A DNA stretch of 64,000 nucleotides from CAVVUF01 sp963751425 (GCA_963751425.1 CAVVUF010000002.1:124001-188000); one strand, 5' to 3'. Shown: positions 51,792-62,500, counted from the first letter of the stretch. The notes: a model not told the origin generated them from the letters alone. Translations and numbers: made by a program.

Positions 51792-53222
51792 TTAGCGGCT
51801 CAAGAAATAGCTGATCGTATAGGGGGTTACATAAACTTCCAGCACCGCTGCAATCAAAAAGAGCGGAACAACCACCACCAAAACAATCCTTAACCAATCT
51901 GCCAGGGCGCGCAGAAAGGAATCACTAATGGATTGGTCTTGGGCAGGCGTGACCATGGTAGCGCCAACCCGCAGGATTAATGCACAAGTGATGATCATCG
52001 CAGGAAATTCTAAGAAGCCATGTGGTAGGGTGAATGCAGCCAGGAAGTTCCAACGGTCGATGCCCGCAAAGGAAGCCATTTGGGCTAAGAAGCCCAAGAG
52101 TGCCATGGGGGCAATCAGAATAAATACGCCCAGTACCCCAAAGGAGAAGACTCCCGCCAGGGTTGCCAATAGAACGACCCTTAGATTGTGCAGCCAGATA
52201 TACAATACGGCTCCTGGAGAAATGAAGCCACTCTCACGTAATCCCGGCGCAATGCCAGCATTCATCTCCTTAATCTGGCCTAAATTAAGCATATCAGAAG
52301 ACAGGTTTAGTTTATCCGATACATAAATTCCCACCCACAGTCCCACTGGCAATAAGAGCAGGCTGAAGGCGAGTGGTATGGCTGTTTTCTTGATGGTTTT
52401 CCATACCTCGACCGTGATCCATTCCTTGAATGAGCCAGCTTCCCCAATGAAAGCTTTCTTGAATATCGCCCAGCTCCTTCGTAAATTGAGCACATCCAGC
52501 TCACGCCCCAACAGCTCTTCGCGATTGAAGTGCGCAATTCCGGCGCGTACCAGCATGATCGATACCATGATTTCGCCGAAGATGATCCACCACAGAATCC
52601 CTTCGCTGCCCCACAGCATTACCACGGCTTCTGCTTGGATCAAGAGTGCCATTGGGATGACGATGAAAGAAGACAGCAAGTTGGCCGCGCGCACGGAGGT
52701 GGTTTGGGTCGAGATAACCACGGCGGCACTGACCATCACCAGAGCCTGCACCGCGGTCAACAGGAAAATCTGCAGTAAAAAGGCCGGTTGCGCTGTCCAG
52801 CCCACAGAGCGGTAAACGCCGAACAGGTAAACTGAGATGCCCAACATGCTGGCCAAGATGGGGGGAACTAGCGAAGCCAGCAATTTACCCAGGTAAAGCT
52901 GCCAATCTGTGAGCGGGCTGCTGAGCAGTGGCTCGATGCTGTGGCGTTCCGATTCTCCGGCGAAGCTCTCTAAAGCAATCACCAACGATACGGTTATGGG
53001 GAAAAATCCTACGATCATCAGCAAAAAGGGGATGAAACGGGCTGCCAGCAGGTTCGCTCCATACTGTTCGACGTATCCCACCACCTGCTTGGCTGTAAAA
53101 TTCATCAGAAATGGGAAGAAAATCGTCAGGCCAATAATCGGGAAGATGATCCGCCAATCGCGGAACATGTCCCGGGTTTCTCGCCAGGCTACCACAAAAG
53201 CGGGTCTGAGATTAGCCATCAT
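51792..53222 (-). CDS. ABC-2 type permease fused to a SpoIIM-like (DUF95) domain
   Basis: 476 residues from ATG 53222 (GAGGAA 7 nt upstream). The N-terminal half (six hydrophobic segments; AWRETRDMFRDWRIIFPIIG, SIEPLLSSPLTDWQLYLGKL) is an ABC-2/NatB-like permease. The C-terminal half (about 290-476) carries the SpoIIM pattern, including LPHGFLEFPAMIIT. Together with the ATPase upstream (11-bp overlap) it forms an exporter of unknown substrate. The fusion implies that SpoIIM-like domains act with ABC transporters. Confidence 0.82.
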   Translation of the reverse strand: MMANLRPAFVVAWRETRDMFRDWRIIFPIIGLTIFFPFLMNFTAKQVVGYVEQYGANLLAARFIPFLLMIVGFFPITVSLVIALESFAGESERHSIEPLLSSPLTDWQLYLGKLLASLVPPILASMLGISVYLFGVYRSVGWTAQPAFLLQIFLLTAVQALVMVSAAVVISTQTTSVRAANLLSSFIVIPMALLIQAEAVVMLWGSEGILWWIIFGEIMVSIMLVRAGIAHFNREELLGRELDVLNLRRSWAIFKKAFIGEAGSFKEWITVEVWKTIKKTAIPLAFSLLLLPVGLWVGIYVSDKLNLSSDMLNLGQIKEMNAGIAPGLRESGFISPGAVLYIWLHNLRVVLLATLAGVFSFGVLGVFILIAPMALLGFLAQMASFAGIDRWNFLAAFTLPHGFLEFPAMIITCALILRVGATMVTPAQDQSISDSFLRALADWLRIVLVVVVPLFLIAAVLEVYVTPYTISYFLSR

Positions 53223-54156
53223 CAGAGATTTCCTCGCCTGCATCAGGAGCATTGATCGCTTGCAGGTAAACTTGTTCCAGGCTGCGGCTCACTTCTTGTA
53301 AGCTGACCACCGGGAACCCATTGGCGAGCAGTTGACTCAAGAGAACCGGATTTATTTGCTGAGGCTGTTCAGTCTGATAGCGCAGCCAGTTATCTCCCCG
53401 GTGGGTCAAGCGGACCTGCTCCGGCAGTTCTGGCACGGATCCGTTCAGGTCACTGCTGAAGCGCACCTCGAACTCAGCCGATCCCAGGAAGCGCTGCTTT
53501 AAATCAGATGCGCAGCCCTGGATAATAATTTTTCCGCGGCGGATTATCGCGATCTTATCTGAAAGCTCTTCAGCCTCTGGCAGGTTGTGGGTGCAGATGA
53601 TAATTGCCCGGTTTGCGGAGCGCAGTCCATGGATCGCATTTCTGACCAACCGGGCGCTTTCTGGATCCATTGCGGAGGTCGGCTCATCCAATAGAAGCAC
53701 GGGTGGGTCATGGATCAGGGCGCGGGCTAATGCCAATTTCTGTCTCATCCCCTTGGAATACTCGCCTGTCGGGCGTTTGTCATCCGGGTCCAGGCCAAAC
53801 CCTTCGAGCAAGCTGCGGATACGCTGCTGGCGAGCATCCGTGTGCATTCCGTAGATTTTTCCAAAGAAATCCAGGTAAGAATTGGCTGGCATGCGGTCGT
53901 AAAGCCCGTGCTGTTCGGTAAGAACACCCACCGAGGCACGTACCTTGACAGCTTCCTTGACGACATCATAACCGGCCACGCGGGCCCAGCCGCGCGTCGG
54001 ACGTAAGACGGAGGTCAGCATCCGCACAGTAGTGGTCTTGCCTGCCCCGTTTGGACCTAAAAGCGCTAAGACCTCTCCGGCGCCAACTTGCAGGTTTATG
54101 CAGTCAACTGCCTGGAATTCCTCGAACTGCTTGCTTAGGTCCTCAGCCTGAATCAT
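53212..54156 (-). CDS. ABC transporter ATP-binding protein (NatA-like)
   Basis: 314 residues. Walker A LLGPNGAGKTTTVRML, signature YSKGMRQKLALARALIHDPP, Walker B VLLLDEPTSAMDP, H-loop IIICTHNLPEAEELSD. A C-terminal extension of about 90 residues is typical of ABC-2-type ATPases. It starts 1 bp after the lgt stop and overlaps the permease gene. Confidence 0.93.
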   Translation of the reverse strand: MIQAEDLSKQFEEFQAVDCINLQVGAGEVLALLGPNGAGKTTTVRMLTSVLRPTRGWARVAGYDVVKEAVKVRASVGVLTEQHGLYDRMPANSYLDFFGKIYGMHTDARQQRIRSLLEGFGLDPDDKRPTGEYSKGMRQKLALARALIHDPPVLLLDEPTSAMDPESARLVRNAIHGLRSANRAIIICTHNLPEAEELSDKIAIIRRGKIIIQGCASDLKQRFLGSAEFEVRFSSDLNGSVPELPEQVRLTHRGDNWLRYQTEQPQQINPVLLSQLLANGFPVVSLQEVSRSLEQVYLQAINAPDAGEEISDDG

Positions 54157-54157
54157 T

Positions 54158-54967
54158 TTACTGCTGAGCTTGCGGAGCTGTCTTCCGATGCCGCCAGATC
54201 AATAGGACAGCCGACACAAGCATCACAATGACCATGAAAGTCTGGTTTGCATTGATCCCGCCAATCTGTGCGGCATCCAGCCGCAGGAATTCCAGAAGAA
54301 ACCGTCCCATTGGATATATAATCAAGTAGCATAGAAAAACATCCCCTGGTTTCAGGCGGTCTTGAAACCGTCTTGATATCCACAAGAGGACCGCCATGTT
54401 CATCAAGCTCCATAGTGATTTATATAAGAAGATGGGATGGTAAGTGGCTACATTTTGGTATTGTGGCAAGCGATAGGCAGGGTCAATGGTGATTGCCCAG
54501 GGCAGGTTGGATGGGGCGCCATAAACTTCCTGGTTGACATAGTTTCCCCAACGCCCAATTGCCTGTCCGAGGGCTATTCCTGGTGCGGCAATATCTACCA
54601 GGATTGCAAAGCTGAACTTGCGTCTCCGGCTGAACCAGTATAAGGCGATCCCACCGCCAATGATCGCGCCGGGTATCCCCAAACCACCTTTCCAGACGGA
54701 CAGCATATCCAACGGGTGGGTCAGATAAAATTTAGTTGTCAGACCCTGCTCGATCATGGAAGGAGGTGGGGTGAATACATGCCACAGGCGCGCCCCAATG
54801 ATCCCACCGACGATCACCCAGATCAGGGCATCCCACACGATTTCCGGGTCAATATTTCTACGGCGCGCTTCATGGTCTGCCAGCCAGGCGCCAGCTACGG
54901 CTCCTAGCATCAGGATGATGCCATAGTAATGGATGGTCAAAGGTCCGATATTAAAACCTGGGAGCAT
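54158..54967 (-). CDS. lgt: Prolipoprotein diacylglyceryl transferase
   Basis: 269 residues with seven membrane helices. The Lgt signature GQAIGRWGNYVNQEVYGAPS is intact, together with IHYYGIILMLGAVAGAWLAD at the start and YPMGRFLLEFLRLDAAQIG at the end (catalytic Arg/His region). It transfers a diacylglyceryl group from phosphatidylglycerol to the lipobox cysteine of prolipoproteins. It follows pgsA by 3 bp, a meaningful pairing because PgsA makes the phosphatidylglycerol precursor. Confidence 0.95.
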   Translation of the reverse strand: MLPGFNIGPLTIHYYGIILMLGAVAGAWLADHEARRRNIDPEIVWDALIWVIVGGIIGARLWHVFTPPPSMIEQGLTTKFYLTHPLDMLSVWKGGLGIPGAIIGGGIALYWFSRRRKFSFAILVDIAAPGIALGQAIGRWGNYVNQEVYGAPSNLPWAITIDPAYRLPQYQNVATYHPIFLYKSLWSLMNMAVLLWISRRFQDRLKPGDVFLCYLIIYPMGRFLLEFLRLDAAQIGGINANQTFMVIVMLVSAVLLIWRHRKTAPQAQQ

Positions 54968-54970
54968 ATA

Positions 54971-55633
54971 CTATCCTTTAAGAGGGTATTTATCGCTTGC
55001 CCGGGCTTGCCGGCGTACATCTACAATCCGTTGCAGAGCGGTAATATTTGCGAAGATGGCGATGAGCCAGATGCCTATCTGTAATAAATTCACGGGACCG
55101 ATAATCACAAAGCTCAAAATGAGCGAGGGGCAGAGAATAATATAGCGCTCGAACCTGGATAAGAGTCCCACTTTGGTGTCCATGCCAAGTGACTGCCCGC
55201 GTGCCCGCACATAAGAGACGAGGACTGATCCAGCGGCTGCCATGTAGACGGATAAAGTCATGAGCCAATTACCCTGGTTTGAGTAATAATACAGCAGCCC
55301 GCCAAAGAGCACCAGCTCAGAATACCGGTCAGTTACCGAGTCTACAAAAGCCCCGAATTCCTTGGGCTCCCCGCGCAGGCGTGCCATCGTCCCATCCAGC
55401 GCGTCGATGGGCCCCATAGCCAGGGCAATCAACCCACCGATGATCATGTCTCCCCTGGCCAGGAAGAGAGCCGCGATCATATTCCCAACCAAGCCGAAAA
55501 TGGTCACGGTATTCGGCATGAGTCCCAAGCGGTTTAAGAATGTCCCCAAGGGATCAAGGAATCCCTTAAAATGCTTGCGTAAGTAATCTGTCAAAATAAA
55601 TGGTTTCTTATCTACTACACCGTCTTTATCCAA
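54971..55633 (-). CDS. CDP-alcohol phosphatidyltransferase (PgsA-like)
   Basis: 220 residues starting at TTG 55633 (GAGAGGTGAC upstream). The family motif DGx2ARx8Gx3Dx3D is complete: DALDGTMARLRGEPKEFGAF followed by VDSVTDRYSE. Six hydrophobic segments. It makes a phospholipid head-group bond at the membrane; phosphatidylglycerol-phosphate or inositol-type product cannot be told from the sequence. Operon head for lgt and the ABC genes. Confidence 0.87.
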   Translation of the reverse strand: MDKDGVVDKKPFILTDYLRKHFKGFLDPLGTFLNRLGLMPNTVTIFGLVGNMIAALFLARGDMIIGGLIALAMGPIDALDGTMARLRGEPKEFGAFVDSVTDRYSELVLFGGLLYYYSNQGNWLMTLSVYMAAAGSVLVSYVRARGQSLGMDTKVGLLSRFERYIILCPSLILSFVIIGPVNLLQIGIWLIAIFANITALQRIVDVRRQARASDKYPLKG

Positions 55634-55838
55634 AAGTCACCTCTCTTTGCTGTACCAATCGCTTGAGTATCGATCTGAATTTCTTTGAGAATTTACCCAG
55701 TTTCCAGATCGCCCCTTATGCTATCGCATGGTTTATGGGCTGTCAAGTAAATGTCTTTAATTGTAAGGAATTCATTCGACTTTCATGCCATCTTCGTGTT
55801 TTTGCCTGGAGGTATCTGAAGTGGGTTTTCGTTCGTTC

Positions 55839-55847
55839 TGCTATAAT
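55839..55847 (+). promoter_or_regulatory. Extended -10 promoter immediately before the zinc-ribbon gene
   Basis: TGCTATAAT (TGn plus TATAAT) ends 6 bp before the ATG at 55854. Transcription would start at or next to the start codon, so the message may be leaderless. No -35 match is obvious. The rest of the gap 55634-55838 holds nothing I recognise. Confidence 0.55.
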
Positions 55848-55853
55848 CGACCC

Positions 55854-57257
55854 ATGGATTCTAGATCAGATACTCATGATGAAGAACACTTTGAAGAGCT
55901 CTTGGGTTACGGAATCGCAGCTCTCAAGGGGGGTGATCGCCAGCAGGCGCGCCGTTGGCTGACCAAGGCAACATTGATCAAGCTGTCGGATGCACGCGCC
56001 TGGCTGTGGCTTTCAGCCACTACAGACGATCTGTCAGAGCAGCGTGATTACCTTGAAAAAGCTGTGGCTGCCGAACCGAGCAATGCGGCTGCCCGGCGGG
56101 GATTGGTGATGCTTTCAGGTAAGATCGATAAAACAAGGTTGGTGCCTGAAGGTGCTTCCGTCGAGCCGCGCCGGCCTGCAGAGCCTGAGGAGGCCGCCGC
56201 AGAGGGTTTTACCTGCCCTAAGTGCGGTGGGCCTATGCGGTTTGACATTGAAAAGAGCGGCCTGGTGTGCCCTTATTGCGGCACCGTGGAGGTCGTTGAG
56301 AAGAAGCTGGCTGCAGGCGCGGCTGAACAGCCCATTGATTATGTGCTGCCGACCACGCGCGCTCATCGCTGGGCTGAGGCGCAGCAGCGCTTGAGCTGTG
56401 AGAACTGCGGTGCCTTATCGCTGCTTCCTCCTGGACTGCAGGCAGATCGCTGCCCGTATTGCGGCTCAAACCGCCTGGTTCTTTCTTCCGAAAGGGCTGA
56501 GCTGGTAGATCCGCAGGCAGTTGCCCTGTTTAAGATTCCCGAAAAGAACGCTTTGAGCCTAGCATATAGCTGGTTGATCAAAGGCTTGTTTGTTCCCGAT
56601 GACCTGGTTGCGAAAGTCAGCCAGGTCAGGCTTCATCCGGCTTATTATCCTTTCTGGACTTTCGATGGAACGCTAGAAATCACCTGGAATTGTGAAATCA
56701 ATGAGGGCTCATCGAAAGCACCGCGTTGGGTGCCGCGCAGCGGATCGGAATTCGATTTGTTTGACGATGTGTTGGTGCCAGGGCTGCGTACGATGCCTGC
56801 AGATGAATTGTCGCGTATCGAGCCTTATGACTTAAAGGATATCGTCGAGTTCGCTCCCCAGTTCATGGCCGGATGGACAGCCCTCTCTTATGATCTGCCT
56901 CTTTCCGATGCCACTCTGAAAGCCCGAGAGAAGGTAATTGCCCGGCTGAGGCAGTCATTGCCTTCCAAAGTGGAACCTGGTCGTGAAAAACGCAACCTGA
57001 CCAGCGGTGGGGGAAAGTGGAGTGGTTTAACGTTTAAATATGTGTTTTTACCCCTTTGGGTGGGAACCTATCGATACCGAGGTGTGGATTATCGCCTGCT
57101 GGTGAATGGTCAGACAGGTAAAGTGGGAGGCCAAAAACCGCGTGACCAATTCAAGGTTTGGATGACTGCTTTTCTCTTTTTAGTGGGGTTGGTCTTCTTG
57201 GCTATCATTGCCTACCTGGTTTGGACGAGAACTTCGGGAAACCCTTTCGGAGGATAA
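55854..57257 (+). CDS. Membrane protein with TPR-like N-terminus and two zinc ribbons
   Basis: 467 residues. Residues 1-75 are helical repeats (GIAALKGGDRQQARRWLTKA, then ARAWLWLSATTDDLSEQRDY). Two zinc ribbons follow: CPKCGGPMRFDIEKSGLVCP-YCG and CENCGALSLLPPGLQADRCP-YCG. Then a long beta-rich region (HPAYYPFWTFDGTLEITWNC) and a C-terminal membrane helix, WMTAFLFLVGLVFLAIIAYL. The architecture resembles DNA-helicase-associated zinc-ribbon proteins of unknown function in Chloroflexota. The soluble part should face the cytoplasm. Confidence 0.7.
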   Translation: MDSRSDTHDEEHFEELLGYGIAALKGGDRQQARRWLTKATLIKLSDARAWLWLSATTDDLSEQRDYLEKAVAAEPSNAAARRGLVMLSGKIDKTRLVPEGASVEPRRPAEPEEAAAEGFTCPKCGGPMRFDIEKSGLVCPYCGTVEVVEKKLAAGAAEQPIDYVLPTTRAHRWAEAQQRLSCENCGALSLLPPGLQADRCPYCGSNRLVLSSERAELVDPQAVALFKIPEKNALSLAYSWLIKGLFVPDDLVAKVSQVRLHPAYYPFWTFDGTLEITWNCEINEGSSKAPRWVPRSGSEFDLFDDVLVPGLRTMPADELSRIEPYDLKDIVEFAPQFMAGWTALSYDLPLSDATLKAREKVIARLRQSLPSKVEPGREKRNLTSGGGKWSGLTFKYVFLPLWVGTYRYRGVDYRLLVNGQTGKVGGQKPRDQFKVWMTAFLFLVGLVFLAIIAYLVWTRTSGNPFGG

Positions 57258-57261
57258 TGGC

Positions 57262-58029
57262 ATGGCTCAGAAATCCATTGGGCTGAAAAACGCTCATTTG
57301 GAAGGTGGTCCGTTCTATTGGGAAGGCGGACCGGTGGGGGTTCTGCTCTCGCATGGTTTTACGGCTACCTCTGCAGAGGTGCGTTTGCTGGCCGGCTTCC
57401 TGCGCGAGCGCGGCTATACCGTGGCAGGACCGCTTTTACCAGGACATGGCACAACGGTTGAGGAAATGAACCGCTGTCGCTGGCAAGATTGGGTCAGAGG
57501 TGTGGAGCAAACCTATCAGGAGCTGGCCCGGCGCTGCCAGAAGGTGGTGGTGGGAGGCGAATCGATGGGCAGCCTGTTAGCGCTTTACCTGGCAGCCGAA
57601 CATCCTGAGGCAGCGGCTGTTATGGCGTATGCTCCGGCTGTTCATGCGGCGAATTGGCCTACCCGGGCTTTGGCATACTTGATGGCGCCATTCGTTCCTT
57701 ATCACCTCCCATCTCCGGGACCAAAATCGGTGGTGGATGAGCGTTGGAAAGGATATCCCGTCCAACCGGTCCGGGCCGTCACGCAGTTATTTCGCCTTCA
57801 AAAAGAAGTCCGCCAGCGATTGCCTCTCATCCACCAACCTGTTCTGGTTATCCAAGGTCGCTTAGACCGGTCGATCTTTCCAGACTGCCCAGAGATCGTA
57901 ATGGGCAAAGTCCGCTCTGAGATCAAAGAAGTGCATTGGATGGAAAAATCGGAACACTGTGTGCTTCTTGACCAGGAATGGGAACAAGCTGCCGAAATCA
58001 CTGAAAAATTCCTTGCTCAAGTGCTATAG
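57262..58029 (+). CDS. Alpha/beta hydrolase (carboxylesterase/monoacylglycerol lipase-like)
   Basis: 255 residues from ATG 57262 (GGAGGA 8 nt upstream). Oxyanion segment LLSHGFTATSAEVRLLAGFL; nucleophile elbow VVGGESMGSLLALYLAAEHP; Asp in VIQGRLDRSIFPDCP; His in MEKSEHCVLLDQEW. The triad Ser-Asp-His is complete, and the size and lid region fit the Est30-type carboxylesterases. The MFS gene begins 9 bp after the stop. Confidence 0.9.
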   Translation: MAQKSIGLKNAHLEGGPFYWEGGPVGVLLSHGFTATSAEVRLLAGFLRERGYTVAGPLLPGHGTTVEEMNRCRWQDWVRGVEQTYQELARRCQKVVVGGESMGSLLALYLAAEHPEAAAVMAYAPAVHAANWPTRALAYLMAPFVPYHLPSPGPKSVVDERWKGYPVQPVRAVTQLFRLQKEVRQRLPLIHQPVLVIQGRLDRSIFPDCPEIVMGKVRSEIKEVHWMEKSEHCVLLDQEWEQAAEITEKFLAQVL

Positions 58030-58038
58030 GAGGAAGAG

Positions 58039-59499
58039 ATGAACCGTGTCATCCGTTGGTATGATTACATCACCGTCAATATTTATTGGCTGGGTTTGAC
58101 CACCCTTTCCCAAACCTGCGGCCTGGTCTTCCCTCTGCTCATCCAAGGTTTTGTCGGCGAAGAATCCAAGGCCACTTATTATGGCTCACTGCGCTTATGG
58201 ACGTTGATGGTTGCGCTGTTAGCCCAAGCCATGATGGGCATGCTCTCCGATCGCAGCATGCTGCCTTGGGGGCGCCGCAGGCCGTTCATCTTTGCAGGCA
58301 CCCTTGGTGACCTGGTATTCCTCTCTGCGATTGGTTTTTTGGTGGGCGTGGAGGGAATGACGGGCTATTGGCTGCTGTTCGTCCTCGCTATTTTCTTGCA
58401 GATCACCTCGAATACGGCTCACTCGGCTCAACAAGGCCTGATCCCCGATGTGGTGCCCGAAGATCGGCGCGGTCGTTTTTCGGGTATCAAAGCCGTTTTT
58501 GAGGTGCCCATCCCTGTGATTCTGGTCTCTTTTACCATCGGCAAGCTAATCTCCAATGGTCAAATGTGGGCAGGGCTGCTGGTTGCCATGGGGATCGTGA
58601 CGCTGGCTATGTTGTTGACCATGCTGGTGCATGAGGAACCATTGAAGGAAACGCCCCCGCCCCTGGACTGGACACCCTTTTTGCGGCTGGTGGGAATGAC
58701 CATTTTGTTTACAGGGATTATTCTAGGAGTCGGCCAAGCCGTGAAACTAGCCAGCCAGCTCCTAACGGGTATCTCCTCAGCTACATTATTATTTGTTGTC
58801 ATGGGGTTATTGGGCCTGGTGGCTATGGTGATCGCGGTAGCGATGGGGGTTTATTTCAGCGTGCGGGTCGGCGTGGGGGAAGATGCGAAAAAGAACCCCT
58901 CTTTTACCTGGTGGGTGATCAACCGGCTGTTCTTTTTGGTCGGAACGACCAACCTTTCTGGCTTTGCCATCTATTTCTTCCAGGGGCGGTTGGGTTATGT
59001 CGAAGAGAAAGCTGCCGGTCCTGCTACCCAGCTAATGATGATTGTGGGTGTCTTTATCCTGCTATCTGCCCTGCCCAGCGGTTGGCTGGCGGATCGCTTT
59101 GGGCATAAGCGCATGGTCATGCTCAGCGGACTTTTAGCTGCTCTCGGTACGGCGATTCTGGTTTTGACGACCAGCCTTTTAGTTATCTATGTGGGCGGGT
59201 GCCTCATCGGGATCGCCACAGGCTTCTTCTTCACTTCGAACTGGGCCCTCGGCACCCGCCTGGTTCCCAAGGCTGAGGCAGGCCGCTACCTGGGGCTCTC
59301 GAACCTGGCTGGGGCTGGTGCAGGCGCTGTGGGCGGGTATATCGGCGGCCCGATTGCCGATTTCTTTACGGCTCAATTTCCCGGGATTCCTGGTTTGGGT
59401 TATGTCTTGCTGTTTACGCTGTATGGAGTGATGTTCTTGCTTTCTGTAGTCGCTTTGAAAGGCGTTCGCTCCCCAGCCGCGCAAGATATAGCGTTATAA
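58039..59499 (+). CDS. MFS transporter (SLC45/GPH-like sugar symporter group)
   Basis: 486 residues with twelve hydrophobic segments. The loop 2-3 signature LSDRSMLPWGRRRPFIFAGT and the corresponding second-half loop WLADRFGHKRMVMLSG are present. The RRRPF form is characteristic of the GPH/SLC45 symporters that carry glycosides. Substrate unknown. AGGAGG precedes the ATG. It sits directly after the esterase gene and probably forms an operon with it. Confidence 0.88.
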   Translation: MNRVIRWYDYITVNIYWLGLTTLSQTCGLVFPLLIQGFVGEESKATYYGSLRLWTLMVALLAQAMMGMLSDRSMLPWGRRRPFIFAGTLGDLVFLSAIGFLVGVEGMTGYWLLFVLAIFLQITSNTAHSAQQGLIPDVVPEDRRGRFSGIKAVFEVPIPVILVSFTIGKLISNGQMWAGLLVAMGIVTLAMLLTMLVHEEPLKETPPPLDWTPFLRLVGMTILFTGIILGVGQAVKLASQLLTGISSATLLFVVMGLLGLVAMVIAVAMGVYFSVRVGVGEDAKKNPSFTWWVINRLFFLVGTTNLSGFAIYFFQGRLGYVEEKAAGPATQLMMIVGVFILLSALPSGWLADRFGHKRMVMLSGLLAALGTAILVLTTSLLVIYVGGCLIGIATGFFFTSNWALGTRLVPKAEAGRYLGLSNLAGAGAGAVGGYIGGPIADFFTAQFPGIPGLGYVLLFTLYGVMFLLSVVALKGVRSPAAQDIAL

Positions 59500-59546
59500 T
59501 TGCCTCTCGCTGTTCAACCATCTTAAACAGGAAATGATTGTCTGCT

Positions 59547-62500
59547 ATGACCCAACCTCTTAACTTCCAATCTATGATCTTGAACCTCCAGCACTTCTGG
59601 GCGGATTATGGCTGCATCATCTGGCAGCCTTATTATGCCCAGGTCGGCGCTGGGACTTATAATCCTGCTACTTCCTTAAGGGTTTTAGGCCCCGAGCCGT
59701 GGAATGTGGCTTACGTAGAGCCTTCCATCCGACCTGACGATGCTCGTTATGGTGAGAACCCCAATCGCATGCAGATGCATTACCAGTTCCAGGTGATCCT
59801 CAAGCCCGATCCTGGCAACCCACAGGAGCTCTATCTTCAGTCGCTGCAGGCTTTGGGGATCGATCCGCACCAGCATGACTTGCGTTTTGTTGAAGACAAC
59901 TGGGAATCTCCCGCGTTGGGTGCCTGGGGGTTGGGTTGGGAAGTCTGGTTAGATGGGCAGGAAATTACTCAATACACTTATTTCCAACAGGCTGGCGGTC
60001 ACCTCTGTGACCCGGTTTCGGTGGAAATCACCTATGGCTTAGACCGCATTGCCATCGCCCTGCAGCGTGTGCGCAGCTTTACCGAGATCCGCTGGAATGA
60101 TACATTGACTTGCGGTGATGTGAACTTGCAGGCTGAACAGGAGCACTCTCGTTATTACTTTGAGATTGCTGATGTAGAGCGCCTGCAACAGATGTTTGAC
60201 TTGTTCGAACACGAAGCGGCTGCCTGCCTTGAAAAAGGTCTCGTTCTGCCAGCGCATGATTATGTCTTAAAGTGCTCGCATACTTTTAATGTGCTTGATG
60301 CGCGCGGCGCAATCGGTGTGACCGAACGCCAGGCCTTCTTTGGTCGGATGCGCGAGCTGTCACGCGGCGTGGCAGATATTTACCTCGATCAGCGCCAGCG
60401 CCTGGAATATCCCTGGTTGGATGATAAAGCTTCTGTTCGGGTTCAGGGGAAGGCTGAGTCGATCTCATCCCGTTCTGCACCAGCGCTTACAGTCCCTTCC
60501 CCGTTCTTGCTCGAAATCGGTACCGAGGAGCTTCCTGTGGGAGATCTGGACACTGTGCTTGAACAGTTGAGAACACGCCTTCCGGTTCTCCTGGATGAGC
60601 AGCGTCTGACTTACAGCCAGGTCCAGGTGCTGGGCACCCCGCGCCGCTTGGTGGCGCTGGTACAAGACCTTTCGCCGCACCAACCTGACCTGGAACAGGT
60701 CGTCAAAGGCCCCCCAGCCGAACGGGCTTACGATTTGCTTGGACAGCCGACCAAGGCTGCCGAAGGATTTGCGCGCAGTAAAGGGGTTTCGGTCGGTGAC
60801 CTTCAGGTGCGTGAAATGGACGGCGGGCGCTACGTGTCTGCTGTAGTCCGCCAAAAGGGTCGCCCGGCGGTTGAGGTGCTGGCAGATGCGCTCCCCTCCC
60901 TGATTGAAGGGCTGCGTGTCGACAAGCCCATGCGCTGGAACAGCACGAATGTATTATTCTCACGCCCACTGCGTTGGCTGCTGGCTTTATATGGAGGCCA
61001 GGTGGTCCCGTTCGAGTTTGCTGGGGTTTCATCGGGGAATACGACCCGCGGCTTGCGCTTCATCGAGCCAGAGACAAGCCCAGTTAACTCGGTGAAGGAG
61101 TACCTGGATTTTCTGGCAGACCAGGGCATTATTTTAGATGGAGAGCAGCGTAAACAGGTCATCCAGGAACAGGTTAAAGCCCTGATGGTGGAGGCAGGTG
61201 GTGAGGCAAAGATCGACCCGGGTCTCCTTACAGAGGTCATGAACCTTGTCGAAGCGCCTATGGCTGTGCGCGGTTCTTTCGACCCTACTCATCTTAAGCT
61301 CCCGCGCGAAGTGCTGATCTCTGTAATGAAGAAACATCAGCGCTATTTCCAAGTGGAACGGAACGGAGAGCTGCTGCCATACTTTATCACGGTAGCCAAC
61401 CGCGGTCGCCGCGATGCACAAGATATGGAGCTGGTCGTAGAGGGTAATGAACATGTCATCCGAGCGCGCTTTGCCGACGCCGATTTCTTTGTGCGTGAGG
61501 ATCTAAAGAAACCGCTGGCTGATTACCTGCCGCGCCTTGGAACGTTGACTTTCCAGGTGAAGCTGGGCTCGATGCTCGATAAAGTAAAACGTATTACCCA
61601 CCTGGTCCAAGCCTTGTCCAGCGCATTTAGCCTGGATTCTGCGGAGACTGCTGTGGCTGTGCGCGCCGCTGAGCTGTGCAAAGCCGATCTGGGGACCCAT
61701 ATGGTGGTCGAGATGACTTCCTTACAAGGGCTGATCGGTCGCCATTATGCGCTGCGCTCTGGCGAGAGCCCGGCAGTGGCTGAAGCGATTTTCGAGCATT
61801 ATTTACCGCGTTTTGCCGGAGACGCGCTGCCACATTCGAAGGCTGGTCTGGTGGTTGGGGTAGCTGACCGTTTGGATACGCTGGCGGGGTTGTTTGCTGC
61901 CGGGCTGGCGCCCAGCGGTGCGAAAGATCCCTTTGCCCAGCGCCGGGCTGCCCTGGGGTTGGTACAGGCACTGATTGCCCAGGACCTGGATTTTGACCTG
62001 GAATATGCTTTGAAGGAAATCGCCATCCCTGGCTTGCCTATTCCTATCTCGGCTGAAAACAAGGCCGCTTGTTTACAGTTTATTGTCGAACGCCTGCGCA
62101 ATTTGCTGCTTGAGCAAAATTTCCGTTATGATGTCGTCGATGCCATCCTCTCCGCTCAGGGCAGCAATCCCGCCCGCGCTGCACGGGCAGTCAAGGCATT
62201 AACAACCTGGGTGAGCCGTCCTGATTGGAACACGATCCTGCCTGCCTACGCTCGCTGCGTGCGCATTACTCGCGATCTCAAGGAACGCTATCCTGTTCAG
62301 CCTGAGCTCCTGGTTGAAAAGGAAGAAAAAGCGTTGTTGGCTGCCCTCGAAACTGCGGAAAATTCTCCTCGCCGGCCAGCTTCTGTAGATGATTATTTGA
62401 ATGCCTTCTTGCCCATGATCCCGGCTGTGGACCGCTTCTTCGATGCGGTGCTGGTCATGGTTGAAGATCGCAGCTTGCGAGAAAACCGCCTGGGTATCTT

